Source: an uncultured Bacteroidota bacterium
GTDB taxonomy: Bacteria; Bacteroidota; Bacteroidia; Flavobacteriales; Flavobacteriaceae
NCBI GenBank assembly: GCA_902560065.1
Contig: CACEKG010000001.1
Location: 1-64,000 of the forward strand
Reading direction: 5' to 3'
Length of the DNA: 64,000 nt
Shown: positions 8,101-17,290 of the stretch, in pieces
Layout of the letters: each line of letters opens with the position of its first letter
How positions within the stretch are numbered: the first letter of the stretch is position 1
Program-made: the position numbers and the translations under genes
Notes under the pieces: generated by a model
Told to the model about the DNA's origin: nothing
What the model saw: the letters and a program-made list of their open reading frames with translations, nothing else
The model's database searches: none

Positions 8101-8538
8101 ATGGATCTTTACGATATTACTTTTATTTTATCTACTTTATGGATTGGCCCTTTCTGGTTTGCTATGCTTATAAATCCTGAAAAAGAAAAAACAAAAAATC
8201 TTTTAAAGGGACCTTGGTTTTTTTTAGGTCCAATATTAATCTGGTTTATTTTAATAGGATTTGACCCACAAGGCTTGATCGATTTTGCAACAAGCACATC
8301 AAATCCAGATGGATTTATAGAAGGTTTAGCTGCAGGTTTAGGGACAAAAGCTGGTTTAACTGCAACTTGGGCTCATATGGTCGCTGGAGATATTTTTGTT
8401 ACAAGATGGATATGGTTAAAATCTCTTGAAATAAATGCTAATAAATGGGTAATGAGATTATCTATATTTTTTGGCATTATGCTTATGCCTGTTGGTTTAG
8501 CAATTCATCTATTTTTTAGTTATTTAAATAAAAAATAG
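8101..8538 (+). CDS. ABA4-like membrane protein (DUF4281)
   Basis: A 145-residue integral membrane protein with four hydrophobic segments. It carries the family signature WAHMVAGDIFVTRWIW near residues 90-105 and the early WIGPFWFAML segment. Plant ABA4 is needed for neoxanthin formation, and bacterial homologues are thought to act on carotenoids. It follows the polyene-type oxidoreductase closely on the same strand, so the two probably form a small transcription unit in the cytoplasmic membrane. The reaction it performs here is not known. Its stop lies 3 bases from the stop of the convergent PorP-like gene. Confidence 0.8.
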   Translation: MDLYDITFILSTLWIGPFWFAMLINPEKEKTKNLLKGPWFFLGPILIWFILIGFDPQGLIDFATSTSNPDGFIEGLAAGLGTKAGLTATWAHMVAGDIFVTRWIWLKSLEINANKWVMRLSIFFGIMLMPVGLAIHLFFSYLNKK

Positions 8539-8541
8539 ATA

Positions 8542-9519
8542 TTAATTATCCCAAGACGATTTTCTAACTTTATTGATAATTATTCTATACCTAAATAAAA
8601 GTTCTGTATTATTTGCCTTTAAAGCACTTGTAAGGTTCTGAGAATTTATGCCATTTCTAGATTCATAACCAAAACCAAATTCAAAATTTTTAAAACCCTT
8701 AAATAAAACTTGATAATTTGTGTAATAATTATTTGATACACCCAGACCTATTGAAATTTTATCAATAATCTCTAGATTCGTAATCGCCGTTAACTGGTTA
8801 TCCAAATTTTTTACAAAACTATAAATCAAAGATGGTCTTAAGGTTAAACTATTATTAATTTTAATATCTATACCAGAAGAAACAAATAGCTGACCCTTAT
8901 CAATAGCTTGAGAAACTATACCATTCTCTTCTTGGTAACGGTTAGAGTTCAATAAATTATTAATAGATACACCTAGGAAATAATTATTTCCTTTTAAAAA
9001 TACTCCCATACCTAAAATTGGATTCCAATAGTTATTAACTAAATTAAGCGAAGGATTGCTTTCTTGAGTTACCCTTTCAATTGAATTAATATCAATACTA
9101 TTAAAAAAAACTCCACCCTTAAGCCCAAAGTTAATTTCTGTATTACTAGTAATTTGCAATTTATAACGATAATCAAAAGAGGCTATTCCATAAGATTCAA
9201 TATTGACTTTTTCATTTTGTAGACTAATTCCCCATGAGGCATTTCTATTTTCATTTGAATGATAAATCAATGACTGGACTTTTGGCCCATTTTCTACTCC
9301 CATCATCGAGGTTTTGTAATTAATCCCTATCATTTGTCCTTCAATTCCAGTTGAGGCAGGATTAATTAAACTCATGTTTTGTTTAAAAAATAAAAAATAT
9401 GGCTGTTGTTGAGAAAAAACTATTTGACCTATAGTAAAGAATAAAACTATAAGAATTGTTTTTAATATGTTATTTATTTTTTTCGTTTTTATTTCTTTTA
9501 ATAGGTTAAGAAAATCCAT
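8542..9519 (-). CDS. PorP/SprF family outer-membrane protein linked to type IX secretion
   Basis: A 325-residue beta-barrel protein of the PorP/SprF family. After a short cytoplasmic leader and signal peptide (cut after IVFSQ) comes the family opening [22 protein letters not shown], then the alternating beta-strand pattern with [15 protein letters not shown] near the middle. SprF-type proteins anchor or present large type IX secretion cargo with a type-B C-terminus. The gene overlaps the preceding 965-residue surface protein by 22 bases, so cargo and anchor are probably translated from one message, a standard arrangement for this family. The only Met before the signal peptide is M1. Confidence 0.88.
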   Translation of the reverse strand: MDFLNLLKEIKTKKINNILKTILIVLFFTIGQIVFSQQQPYFLFFKQNMSLINPASTGIEGQMIGINYKTSMMGVENGPKVQSLIYHSNENRNASWGISLQNEKVNIESYGIASFDYRYKLQITSNTEINFGLKGGVFFNSIDINSIERVTQESNPSLNLVNNYWNPILGMGVFLKGNNYFLGVSINNLLNSNRYQEENGIVSQAIDKGQLFVSSGIDIKINNSLTLRPSLIYSFVKNLDNQLTAITNLEIIDKISIGLGVSNNYYTNYQVLFKGFKNFEFGFGYESRNGINSQNLTSALKANNTELLFRYRIIINKVRKSSWDN

Positions 9520-12395
9520 CCTGACATAAGGTCCTCTCCAGGTTTTTTTACAATGTAATAATAGCTTCCCACTGATAATAGTTGTCCTTTTTTATTTAAT
9601 CCACTCCACTGATTATTATAATTTTCACTTGTAAAAACAATATTTCCATTTTTATCAAAAACTGTAACCATGGTTCCTGGATAACTATTAATTCCAGTAA
9701 TTATCCATTTAGACTCAATACTATTTGATTTTGGTGTGAGTAATTTCGAAACTATAAAATCATCTGAATTGGTTATTAAATCAATTGAGCTATCAATCAA
9801 ATCATCACATATTCCCCATGAAGGTTTATTCTGTGAAGTAAGTGGAGAATTAGTTGAAAAATCTGATGGTTCAGTTAATATGCCCGTAACACACCAGGAT
9901 GATAGGTCCTGATTAAAAGAAGAAGCATTTTGAAACATTGAATCCATTTTTGTTACACTAGAAATATCCCAATTACTTATATCTATATTAAAAACACTAG
10001 CTCCGTTAAACATTGAAAACATAGTTGTAACATTTGAAGTATCCCAACTTCCTATGTCCTGATTAAAAGCATTAGCCATTTCAAACATCCAAGCCATATT
10101 TATAACTTTTGAAGTATTCCAACTTCCTATATCTTGATTAAATGAAGTAGCCTTTTGAAACATACTTCTCATACCAAATACCTGAGAAGTATCCCATTGT
10201 CCAATATCCTTATTAAATATAGAAGCCCCAGTAAACATATACTCCATGCTCGTAACATTAGAAGTGTTCCAATATCCTATGTCTTGATTAAATGAATTAG
10301 CTCCATAAAACATATATTGCATATCTTCAACTTTTGAAGTGTTCCAATTTCCTATGTCTTGATTAAACAAAGAAACTTCTCCTGGAAGAGTGCCAAATAA
10401 CCCTTTCATATCAAAAACACTTGAGGTATCCCAATTCCCAATATCTTGATTAAAAGACCAAGCATCGGAAAACATAAAACTCATATCTGTTACTTTTGAA
10501 ATATCCCAATTTCCTATGTTCTGGTTAAATGAAGTGGCTGAATTAAACATTGAATCCATATTAATAACAGTTGATGTATTCCAATTTCCTATATCTTGAT
10601 TAAAAGCCTGAGCATTTTGAAACATTGCATTCATATCATTGACATTAGAGGTGTCCCAACTTCCTATATCTTGATTAAAATCAAGGTATTCTTTAAACAT
10701 TTCTGACATATTAATTACCTTGGAAGTACAAACACAAGTGACATCCTCTCTATTGTCTACCATATTCTGAAGAATTGTTTGGTCAACAACAATGTATTCT
10801 TTACCATTAACTAAACCTTTGTCTCCTATATTTGCCCCTTCACACTTAATAGTAACCCCATTACTATCTAAAAATATATTAGAAGATCCAGGGCAAGTTG
10901 CCCATTTAGGTTTGTTATCAGAAATTAAAGGAGAGTTAACTGAAAAATCTGGTGGTTCAGTTAATATATTTTTAACACACCAATTGGAGATGTCTTGATT
11001 AAAAACAATTGCATCTTTAAACATACTTGACATATTATTTACATTTGATGTATTCCAGTTTCCTATATCTTGATTAAAAGCTGAAGCTCCAGAAAACATT
11101 TCAGCCATGTCTTCAACATTAAAAGTATTCCAGTCTCCAATATCTTGATTAAAAGAAGTTGCTCCATCAAACATTTGTCTCATCTTATTTAAATTTGAAA
11201 TATTCCAATTTCCTATGTCCTGATTAAAACTAATTGCATCCCAAAAAATTCCCCACATATCTAAAACATTAGAAATATCCCAACCACCTATATATTGATT
11301 AAAATTAGATGCTCCATAAAACATAAAGCTCATATTTATAACAGATGATGTATTCCAACCTCCTATATCTTGATTAAATGAAGAAGCTCCTGAAAACATT
11401 TGTGACATATTAGACACATTTGAAGAATTCCAACTTCCTATATCTTGATTAAAGGCTGAAGCTCCCTTAAACATAGTTTGCATTTCCATTACCTTAGAAG
11501 TATCCCATCCTCCAATATCTTGATTAAATGAAGAAGCCTGAGTAAACATACCCTTCATATTAACAACTTTTGTAGTATCCCAATTTCCTATATCTTGATT
11601 AAATTTATCAGCCCCCCAAAACACAGATTCCATATTAGTAACTTTAGAAGTATTCCAACTTCCTATATCTTGATTAAATGAAGACTCACCAAACATGCCA
11701 CTAATCACAGTTACATTAGAAATATTCCAACTTGAAATATCTTGATTAAATGCAGAAGCACCCCGAAACATATCCATCATTTCAGTTACATTAGAAGTAT
11801 CCCAATTACTTATATCTTTATTAAAAACATTAGCTCTATTAAACATTCCATTCATGTCAATGACATTTGAAGTGTCCCAACTTCCTATATCTTGATTAAA
11901 TAAAATAGCTCCAGCAAACATATCTCTCATATTAGTTACATTAACAGTATTCCAACCTCCAATATCTTGATTGAATATTTGATTATTATAAAACATTTCA
12001 CTCATATCCTCAACATTAGAAGTGTCCCAACTTCCTATATCTTGGTTAAATAATTGCGCATTTTTTAATATAGATTTCATTGTTGTAACACTTGAAGTAT
12101 CCCAACTTATTATATCCTGATTAAATGAAGGCTTAGACATAAATAACTCACTCATATCTGTAATATTTGAAGTACAAACACAAGTGACATCTTCATCATT
12201 ATTAACCATATTTCGAAGAAGTGCTTCGTCGACAACAGTATAAATTTTTCCTGCAATATTCTTGGTAAATCCTGTTTCTGAATCCTTGCACTTAATAGTA
12301 ACTCCATTACTATCTAGTACTATTTCATTTGTAAAGGATTGAGAATATAAATTATATGAAAACAAAAAAACAAATAGAAGTAGCTTAATTTTCAT
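9498..12395 (-). CDS. giant BspA-like (DUF285) repeat surface protein with type IX secretion C-terminal domain
   Basis: A 965-residue secreted protein with a signal peptide cut after NLYSQ. It contains about 27 copies of a 24-residue repeat of the form MFxxAxxFNQDIGxWDTSxV, the DUF285 or BspA-like class: 16 in the first array and 11 in the second. Each array starts with a header containing [10 protein letters not shown] and ends with a Cys-bearing cap (SWC or NWC ... LTEPxDF), so the whole module appears to have been duplicated. The last 70 or so residues ([48 protein letters not shown]) match the gliding-motility type-B sorting domain. The downstream PorP-like gene is its likely partner. It is probably an adhesin, by analogy only. 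Confidence 0.88.
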   Translation of the reverse strand: MKIKLLLFVFLFSYNLYSQSFTNEIVLDSNGVTIKCKDSETGFTKNIAGKIYTVVDEALLRNMVNNDEDVTCVCTSNITDMSELFMSKPSFNQDIISWDTSSVTTMKSILKNAQLFNQDIGSWDTSNVEDMSEMFYNNQIFNQDIGGWNTVNVTNMRDMFAGAILFNQDIGSWDTSNVIDMNGMFNRANVFNKDISNWDTSNVTEMMDMFRGASAFNQDISSWNISNVTVISGMFGESSFNQDIGSWNTSKVTNMESVFWGADKFNQDIGNWDTTKVVNMKGMFTQASSFNQDIGGWDTSKVMEMQTMFKGASAFNQDIGSWNSSNVSNMSQMFSGASSFNQDIGGWNTSSVINMSFMFYGASNFNQYIGGWDISNVLDMWGIFWDAISFNQDIGNWNISNLNKMRQMFDGATSFNQDIGDWNTFNVEDMAEMFSGASAFNQDIGNWNTSNVNNMSSMFKDAIVFNQDISNWCVKNILTEPPDFSVNSPLISDNKPKWATCPGSSNIFLDSNGVTIKCEGANIGDKGLVNGKEYIVVDQTILQNMVDNREDVTCVCTSKVINMSEMFKEYLDFNQDIGSWDTSNVNDMNAMFQNAQAFNQDIGNWNTSTVINMDSMFNSATSFNQNIGNWDISKVTDMSFMFSDAWSFNQDIGNWDTSSVFDMKGLFGTLPGEVSLFNQDIGNWNTSKVEDMQYMFYGANSFNQDIGYWNTSNVTSMEYMFTGASIFNKDIGQWDTSQVFGMRSMFQKATSFNQDIGSWNTSKVINMAWMFEMANAFNQDIGSWDTSNVTTMFSMFNGASVFNIDISNWDISSVTKMDSMFQNASSFNQDLSSWCVTGILTEPSDFSTNSPLTSQNKPSWGICDDLIDSSIDLITNSDDFIVSKLLTPKSNSIESKWIITGINSYPGTMVTVFDKNGNIVFTSENYNNQWSGLNKKGQLLSVGSYYYIVKKPGEDLMSGWIFLTY
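9806..12323 (-). repeat. two-module array of about 27 DUF285 repeats
   Basis: In-frame repeat tract of about 72-75 bp units inside the surface protein gene. Module one (about 10893-12323) holds 16 units and module two (about 9806-10875) holds 11. Each module has the same header ([10 protein letters not shown], then a [22 protein letters not shown] block) and the same Cys-capped end. Confidence 0.85.
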
Positions 12396-13507
12396 TAAAT
12401 ATTTGAATTAATAATTTCTGAAAAAACCTCTTCATCAGTATCTCCCTCAGAGTTTATAAATAAAATATTTGTGAAATTATTTATTCTAAGATCTTCTTTT
12501 ATTGATTTGATTTTACTCTCTTTCAAAATAGCAAGTAATCCTCCTAATCCTGCGGCACCTGATTCTCCTGATATTATTCTATTATCAGAACCCTGAGGAT
12601 AGTAAAGTTCTCGCATAGCCTTTTTTGAATAATCATCTGAAATTCTCAACACATAATTCGTTCCGTTTTTCAATAAATCCCAAGCTCCTAATGAAGGAGT
12701 TTCACAATTTAACCCAGCCATAATTGTTTTAAGACTTCCTTTTGAGCTTGAAATTTTATTTTCCTTAAATGAACATAAAATACCATCAGCTTCTTCAGGT
12801 TGTATAATAACTATTTTAGGTTTATTTCTTCCATACCTATTTAGGTAATAATAAATACCTGCTGCTGCCATGCTACCTACACCAGCTTGGAAAAAAATAA
12901 GATCTATTTTTGGTTTTAAAGGATCGTGTATAGAATCTTCCATTTCCTTAAATAACGTTAAATACCCTGAAAGTATTAAGGCAGGTATTTCTATATATTC
13001 CTCCCAAGCTTTATCTTGAATTAAACACCATTTTTTAGAAAAACTTATTTTTTTTGCTTCTTCGCATGCCTGATCATAATGTCCATTAATTTGAATTACT
13101 TTAGCTCCATATTTTTCTATTGCCTGAATGCGTTTTAAAGTGGTTTCTTTAGGGACATAAATAATAGCTTTTCTGCCATTAATTTTTGCTGCCCATGCTA
13201 CCGCTCTGCCATGATTTCCATCTGTAGCTGTACAAAATGTTTTGATTTCTGGGTTTTTTATTAAGGATTGTGAAATTGCATAAGAAGCTCCTAATCCTTT
13301 AAATGCATTTAATTTAAACCTTTTTGATTCATCTTTAACATAGATATTTTTAACTCCTAACCTTTTTGACAAGTTAGGTAACTCAATTAAAGGAGTAGGT
13401 TTATATTCAGATAATGTTTTATGAAACTCTAAAGCATTATGATTTTTTAAAATCTTAGTTGTTTCATTTAAAGGAACTTTATCTGATGGCAAATTCTTAA
13501 AAAACAT
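12395..13507 (-). CDS. dpaL: diaminopropionate ammonia-lyase
   Basis: Fold-type II PLP enzyme of 370 residues, predicted to split 2,3-diaminopropionate into pyruvate and two ammonia. The opening [43 protein letters not shown] holds the PLP lysine in NAFKGLG, and [15 protein letters not shown] follows, both typical of YgeX/DpaL. Later blocks GVGSMAAAG and [11 protein letters not shown] fit phosphate binding. The stop overlaps the start of the surface protein gene by one base (TAATG), so the enzyme gene and the adhesin pair may share a transcript even though their roles seem unrelated. It lies back to back with a Tat-exported FAD oxidase. Confidence 0.82.
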   Translation of the reverse strand: MFFKNLPSDKVPLNETTKILKNHNALEFHKTLSEYKPTPLIELPNLSKRLGVKNIYVKDESKRFKLNAFKGLGASYAISQSLIKNPEIKTFCTATDGNHGRAVAWAAKINGRKAIIYVPKETTLKRIQAIEKYGAKVIQINGHYDQACEEAKKISFSKKWCLIQDKAWEEYIEIPALILSGYLTLFKEMEDSIHDPLKPKIDLIFFQAGVGSMAAAGIYYYLNRYGRNKPKIVIIQPEEADGILCSFKENKISSSKGSLKTIMAGLNCETPSLGAWDLLKNGTNYVLRISDDYSKKAMRELYYPQGSDNRIISGESGAAGLGGLLAILKESKIKSIKEDLRINNFTNILFINSEGDTDEEVFSEIINSNI

Positions 13508-13610
13508 ACAATTAATTAGTTTATTTTCTTTTTTTGTGAATGCTTTTAATCACTCTACAAATTTATATTTATTACATTTAAATAATCAAGAAAATATTTT
13601 CATTTATTAT

Positions 13611-14867
13611 ATGAAAAGAAGAGAATTTATTGGAAATACATTTGCCATTGGAGGTTTAACTTCAGTCATTCCGATTTCTCAACTCTATTCAAACGTTCAA
13701 AAAAAACTCTCCATTCAAAACAAAAAGACTAACTATGATGTTATCGTTATTGGAGTTGGTAGTATGGGCTCCTCAGCTTGTTATCATATTGCAAAACAAG
13801 GGCTTAGTGTTTTAGGTCTTGAACAATTTGACATACCTCATGAAATGGGATCTCATACAGGACAAAGTAGAATTATACGTAAAGCATATTTTGAACACCC
13901 GAATTATGTTCCCCTTCTTGAAAGAGCTTATCAAAATTGGCGGTCTCTTGAACAAGAAATTAGTAATCAAATTTATTTCAAAACGGGACTATTATACTTC
14001 GGTCCTAGCAAACATCTTCTTATTAAAGGAACTCAAAAGTCAGCTATAAAATATGGTATTAAGGTCAATGAATTAAATCGAAAAGAACAATTAGATAAAT
14101 TTCCTCAGTTTAAAGTACCTGAAAATTATACTAACTTAATAGAAGTTGATGCTGGCTTTGTTACTCCAGAAAGAGCCATATTATCATATACTGAACAAGC
14201 TCTAAAATATAAAGCCGTAATACATACAAAAGAAAAAACTCTGGAATGGTCAAAAAAAGGTGGAATAATACAAGTAAAAACTAATAAACAAATATATAAG
14301 TGTAAAAAACTAGTATTAACAACTGGTGCTTGGACATCAAAATTTTCTGATGTTAAAAATTTAGATGTAACCAGACAAATTTTGGCTTGGGCAAAACCAA
14401 AAAAACCAGATATGTTTGAATTGAATAACTTTCCTTGTTGGACATTTGCTGACCCCTCAGTGAATGGTATTTATTATGGTTTCCCCTCCTTACCAAGGTC
14501 CTCTTTTGAAGAACCAAGTGGAATTAAGTTTGCGCATCATACAAAAGGAAAATTAACAGATCCTGATATAGTAAATAAAAATGTTTCAAAAGAAGAAGAA
14601 AACACACTTGTTGAGGCGATCAAAAAATTTATTCCAAAAGGTATTGAAACTATCACTAGTTCAAAAACTTGCTTATACACCTATAGCCCTGACGAAGATT
14701 TTATTATAGATTTTTATAACAATAATGATGATATTTTAATAGCCTCGGGGTTTAGTGGCCATGGATTTAAATTTGCAAGTGTTATTGGAGAAATTCTTTC
14801 AGAATTAGCGATTAATGGAAAAAGTATTCATCCAATTAATTTTTTAAAATCTAATCGTTTTAATTAA
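13611..14867 (+). CDS. Tat-exported FAD-dependent amine/amino acid oxidase, sarcosine oxidase family
   Basis: The ORF track begins at 13536, but the ATG at 13611 (residue 26) is preferred because the protein then starts with a twin-arginine signal, KRREFIGNT, followed by a hydrophobic segment. The mature part has a Rossmann FAD motif (VIVIGVGSMGSSACYHIAKQG) and the monomeric sarcosine oxidase or N-methyltryptophan oxidase blocks: SHTGQSRIIRKAYFEHP near residue 80 of the shorter form, and TTGAWTSKF further on. Near the end, YTYSPDEDFIIDF and SGFSGHGFKFA complete the substrate side. It is likely a periplasmic oxidase of N-methylated amines or amino acids. Export by Tat fits folding with a bound flavin. 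The true substrate is not readable. Confidence 0.8.
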   Translation: MKRREFIGNTFAIGGLTSVIPISQLYSNVQKKLSIQNKKTNYDVIVIGVGSMGSSACYHIAKQGLSVLGLEQFDIPHEMGSHTGQSRIIRKAYFEHPNYVPLLERAYQNWRSLEQEISNQIYFKTGLLYFGPSKHLLIKGTQKSAIKYGIKVNELNRKEQLDKFPQFKVPENYTNLIEVDAGFVTPERAILSYTEQALKYKAVIHTKEKTLEWSKKGGIIQVKTNKQIYKCKKLVLTTGAWTSKFSDVKNLDVTRQILAWAKPKKPDMFELNNFPCWTFADPSVNGIYYGFPSLPRSSFEEPSGIKFAHHTKGKLTDPDIVNKNVSKEEENTLVEAIKKFIPKGIETITSSKTCLYTYSPDEDFIIDFYNNNDDILIASGFSGHGFKFASVIGEILSELAINGKSIHPINFLKSNRFN

Positions 14868-14884
14868 TATAAAATATTGAGAAG

Positions 14885-14956
14885 AGCCAATGCCGAGATT
14901 TGAACTCGGGACCTCTTCCTTACCAAGGAAACGCTCTACCCCTGAGCTACATCGGC
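14885..14956 (-). tRNA. tRNA-Thr (GGT)
   Basis: Folds as a full cloverleaf of about 72 nt on the minus strand. The acceptor arm is GCCGATG with CATTGGC, the anticodon loop is TTGGTAA (anticodon GGT), and the T-loop is TTCAAAT. No CCA is encoded. The ends may be off by two bases. It is the last tRNA of the split Thr-Tyr-Gly-Thr cluster. Confidence 0.93.
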
Positions 14957-14965
14957 AAAAAAAAG

Positions 14966-15038
14966 AGCGAGAGACCGGGTTCGAACCGGCGACATTCAGC
15001 TTGGAAGGCTGACGCTCTACCAACTGAGCTACTCTCGC
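14966..15038 (-). tRNA. tRNA-Gly (TCC)
   Basis: A 73-nt cloverleaf with acceptor arm GCGAGAG/CTCTCGC, anticodon loop CTTCCAA (anticodon TCC) and T-loop TTCGAAC. It stands 9 bases upstream of tRNA-Thr(GGT) in the transcription direction and directly beyond the island boundary. Confidence 0.95.
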
Positions 15039-15063
15039 TTTTTCTTATGTTGGTAATATTTTT

Positions 15064-15071
15064 CAAATATA
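15064..15071 (-). promoter_or_regulatory. candidate -7 element for the tRNA-Gly/tRNA-Thr pair
   Basis: CAAATATA on the plus strand reads TATATTTG on the minus strand, a perfect TAnnTTTG match, 26 bases before tRNA-Gly. It lies in the old Tyr-Gly spacer and could keep these two tRNAs expressed now that the island separates them from the upstream part of the cluster. No -33 element is visible. Confidence 0.4.
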
Positions 15072-15092
15072 TGTAATTATATATATTTTGAA

Positions 15093-15109
15093 GTGGGGAG
15101 AGCAGGATT
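15093..15109. repeat. left copy of the 17-bp island boundary repeat (displaced tRNA-Tyr 3' end)
   Basis: GTGGGGAGAGCAGGATT is identical to bases 21428-21444, which form the 3' end of tRNA-Tyr. Here it is not followed by a tRNA body. This is what remains when an element integrates at a tRNA 3' end and restores the gene with its own copy. Confidence 0.8.
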
Positions 15110-15230
15110 TTATTTAGCTTTTTGTAATATTATATAAATTAATAGAAACGCTTGTAAAGAGCTGATTTTATTAACATTTTCACAACTTATCCAAAACTTT
15201 CCCTAATTTTTCTTTTTATTCTTTACTTTT

Positions 15231-15255
15231 ATACTGACAGTAAAAGTGACAGTAT
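15231..15255. repeat. left pair of TGACAGTA repeats
   Basis: Contains ACTGACAGTA at 15233-15242 and GTGACAGTAT at 15246-15255, two copies of the core TGACAGTA. The same two decamers recur at 21363-21383 in the opposite order. Their position inside both island ends suggests arm-type binding sites for the recombinase that inserted the element. Confidence 0.5.
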
Positions 15256-15305
15256 GGGGTTTTTTTAAACGGAAAAATTTAGAAAGGAGTTAAATGAATT
15301 TTAAT

Positions 15306-15560
15306 CTATAAAAATTTTTCTGCAATCTTTCTTAACCTCATATATAAGGATTCATCGAGTAAATAATCTAAATCGTTACATGATTTAATTGAATCAATAA
15401 GTTTAATGTGATTTTTAATATAATTAGAATAGTGGGTATTAAAAACACTTTCTGGATCAGCTTGGTTTTTATATATTAATCTATTTAACTCAGATTGAAT
15501 ATCTGACAAAAGTATCTCCTTTTCAACATGACTAAAGTTATCAAATATATTTTTTTTCAT
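15306..15560 (-). CDS. small unknown protein, last gene of the island cassette
   Basis: An 84-residue protein I do not recognise. It looks entirely helical, acidic and Asn/Asp-rich, with no signal peptide, membrane segment, Cys pairs or nuclease-like motif. The ATG at 15558-15560 is the only reasonable start. It is the last of five same-direction genes and lies 73 bases beyond the gene before it, a wider gap than elsewhere in the cassette, so it may have its own ribosome entry. Its small size suggests an accessory or regulatory role, but this is only inference from context. Confidence 0.6.
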   Translation of the reverse strand: MKKNIFDNFSHVEKEILLSDIQSELNRLIYKNQADPESVFNTHYSNYIKNHIKLIDSIKSCNDLDYLLDESLYMRLRKIAEKFL

Positions 15561-15633
15561 ATTTTGAATTAAATATTAGAAATATCTATTTTTGAAGTAA
15601 CTTTTCCAATTCCTTTTTGAAAATCAAAAAATT

Positions 15634-16413
15634 CTATAACCTCGGAGTCGTTATTCTTTCCAATTTATATTGAAAATCATAATGTGAGTTCAATTCATTT
15701 CTAATTTCTTCCTTCGACAAACCTGTAAAAAAGTGATTTTTGTAGTGGTTTAACATAATTGGAGACATTAGTTTTGAAAATTCGGTGTTAATGTCTGGCT
15801 TAATTTTTAATAGATCAAATAATAAATCAATATAAGCTTGAAAAAACATTTTATTTTTTAAAAAATCAAACCTTTCCATAAGATCAAATGTTAGCTGGCT
15901 ACTTGAATATATTTTTTCAGTGTATTCATATGGGTTTTTTAAATTCGGATCGTATGTTTTTTTTGCAGTCCAATACAATCCTGAAATGTAATTCCTCGTA
16001 AAAGAAAGATGTGTAGCAGTTCCATCAATAAAAAATCTTTTTAAATATGTTAATAATTTTTTATCTCTTGAAGATGAATTAAACTTATTTATGCAGTAAT
16101 CTCTATAAAAATACAAAGACAAATAACACCATAGCCTTTCATCATGTGCTTCCTCGTAAGTCAATTGTTTTAATTCTTCGAATAAAGTTTTTGAAGCTTC
16201 AAAATCATCTGTAACAGTATTTAACTTTTTTGTAATCTCAATATTACCTTTCTCAATTTTACTATTATCAAAGAAAATCTTATCTAGTTCGCCTTTTTTT
16301 AAATGAATTAAAAAATCACTCAAATTACCCTCTCTATCATACTCTCTTAATTTATCTTTAATATCTTTTATGGTTTGATAATCTTTAATCTTAGAAATAT
16401 AATTTTTTTCCAT
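15634..16413 (-). CDS. unknown helical protein of the island cassette
   Basis: A 259-residue soluble protein that I cannot assign. It is rich in predicted helices. Its central part carries DERLWCYLSLYFYRDYC (near residue 97) and, about 40 residues later, RNYISGLYWTAKKTYDP, which look like the conserved core of a family. The N-terminal 60 residues are charged and could coil. No PD-(D/E)XK, HNH, GIY-YIG or PLD motif is visible. It follows the 283-residue gene after 19 bases, so the two are probably co-translated. Its general shape recalls DUF families found beside restriction systems, such as DUF6339, but I could not check this. Confidence 0.7.
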   Translation of the reverse strand: MEKNYISKIKDYQTIKDIKDKLREYDREGNLSDFLIHLKKGELDKIFFDNSKIEKGNIEITKKLNTVTDDFEASKTLFEELKQLTYEEAHDERLWCYLSLYFYRDYCINKFNSSSRDKKLLTYLKRFFIDGTATHLSFTRNYISGLYWTAKKTYDPNLKNPYEYTEKIYSSSQLTFDLMERFDFLKNKMFFQAYIDLLFDLLKIKPDINTEFSKLMSPIMLNHYKNHFFTGLSKEEIRNELNSHYDFQYKLERITTPRL

Positions 16414-16432
16414 GTAATTAATTTAATTTTCG

Positions 16433-17284
16433 TTATTTCATTATTTTTATTAAACTATCTAGGCAATTAATCTTAATATCACCAGCGCCAAAAGTTTGAT
16501 TGTAGATTTTTGTTGCATAATTATATTTATTATCCTCTTCAAAAGACTCAGAAAAATCGACACCCCTATCATTTAAATGCTCTTTTAAATCTCTATACCA
16601 TTTTCTTGAAATGTGATCGGAGGATCCTTCATCCTTCATTAGTTCTAAAATTCCTAATATGATTGCTTGTGATGTTATTACATCACCCAAAAGAATATTT
16701 ATGTTATTATCGTTCATTCTTTGAACAAAGAAATCAAAGAATTTCTTCTCTAGTGAAATCACTATTTGATCACCGCTATGTAAATCAATATCGAAATTCA
16801 TGTCAGGATTTTCTACTCTTTTAAGAGAAACAAATTCCAGTTCATTTCCTTTAATAAAATTGTCCTCTAGATTTACAATTAAAGAAAACTCCTCGCTAAT
16901 TTTTTGATTATTCTTGTAGTAGATGTTTTCATTAAACCAAAAGGGTGAGAGTAAAACTTTATTTAATCTAAAATTATCTGAAGAAATAGCGTAAGAATTT
17001 ATCTCTATCCTATCACTAAATTCATTTTTTTCTATAGCTAATGGATTAAAATTTTCAGTTATGTAGCAAAGAAAAGTAGGTTTACATATTATCTCAGTTA
17101 TTAATTTTATTTTATTTTTTGAAATTAAATTTTGTATCTCAGGGTCAATAATACTATTAGACTTATCTAATCCAAAAATGAAATACTTATCATCATTTTT
17201 ATTTATTCTACAATAAGGGTTTAATTTAAACTCATCCTTAAAGTCTTGTCTTTCGTTTACTATTCCAAGTTTAGGTATACTCAT
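16433..17284 (-). CDS. unknown protein of the island cassette, downstream of the GHKL ATPase
   Basis: A 283-residue cytoplasmic protein with no family I recognise. The first two thirds look beta-rich and hold paired hydrophobic strands such as DKYFIFGLD and TFLCYITENF. The last third looks helical and contains DVITSQAIILGILELMKDE, then a short segment with SRKWYRDLKEHLNDRG. The start ATG lies 6 bases after the GHKL gene stop, so the two proteins are probably made together and may form a complex. No convincing nuclease motif is seen. It could be a DNA-binding, sensor or effector subunit. Confidence 0.7.
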   Translation of the reverse strand: MSIPKLGIVNERQDFKDEFKLNPYCRINKNDDKYFIFGLDKSNSIIDPEIQNLISKNKIKLITEIICKPTFLCYITENFNPLAIEKNEFSDRIEINSYAISSDNFRLNKVLLSPFWFNENIYYKNNQKISEEFSLIVNLEDNFIKGNELEFVSLKRVENPDMNFDIDLHSGDQIVISLEKKFFDFFVQRMNDNNINILLGDVITSQAIILGILELMKDEGSSDHISRKWYRDLKEHLNDRGVDFSESFEEDNKYNYATKIYNQTFGAGDIKINCLDSLIKIMK

Positions 17285-17290
17285 GATAAA

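Noticed and set aside
9498-12395. Regular 72-75 bp repeats that could be read as a CRISPR-like array
   Set aside because: The repeats are in-frame DUF285 protein units with no conserved spacers; no cas genes are present.
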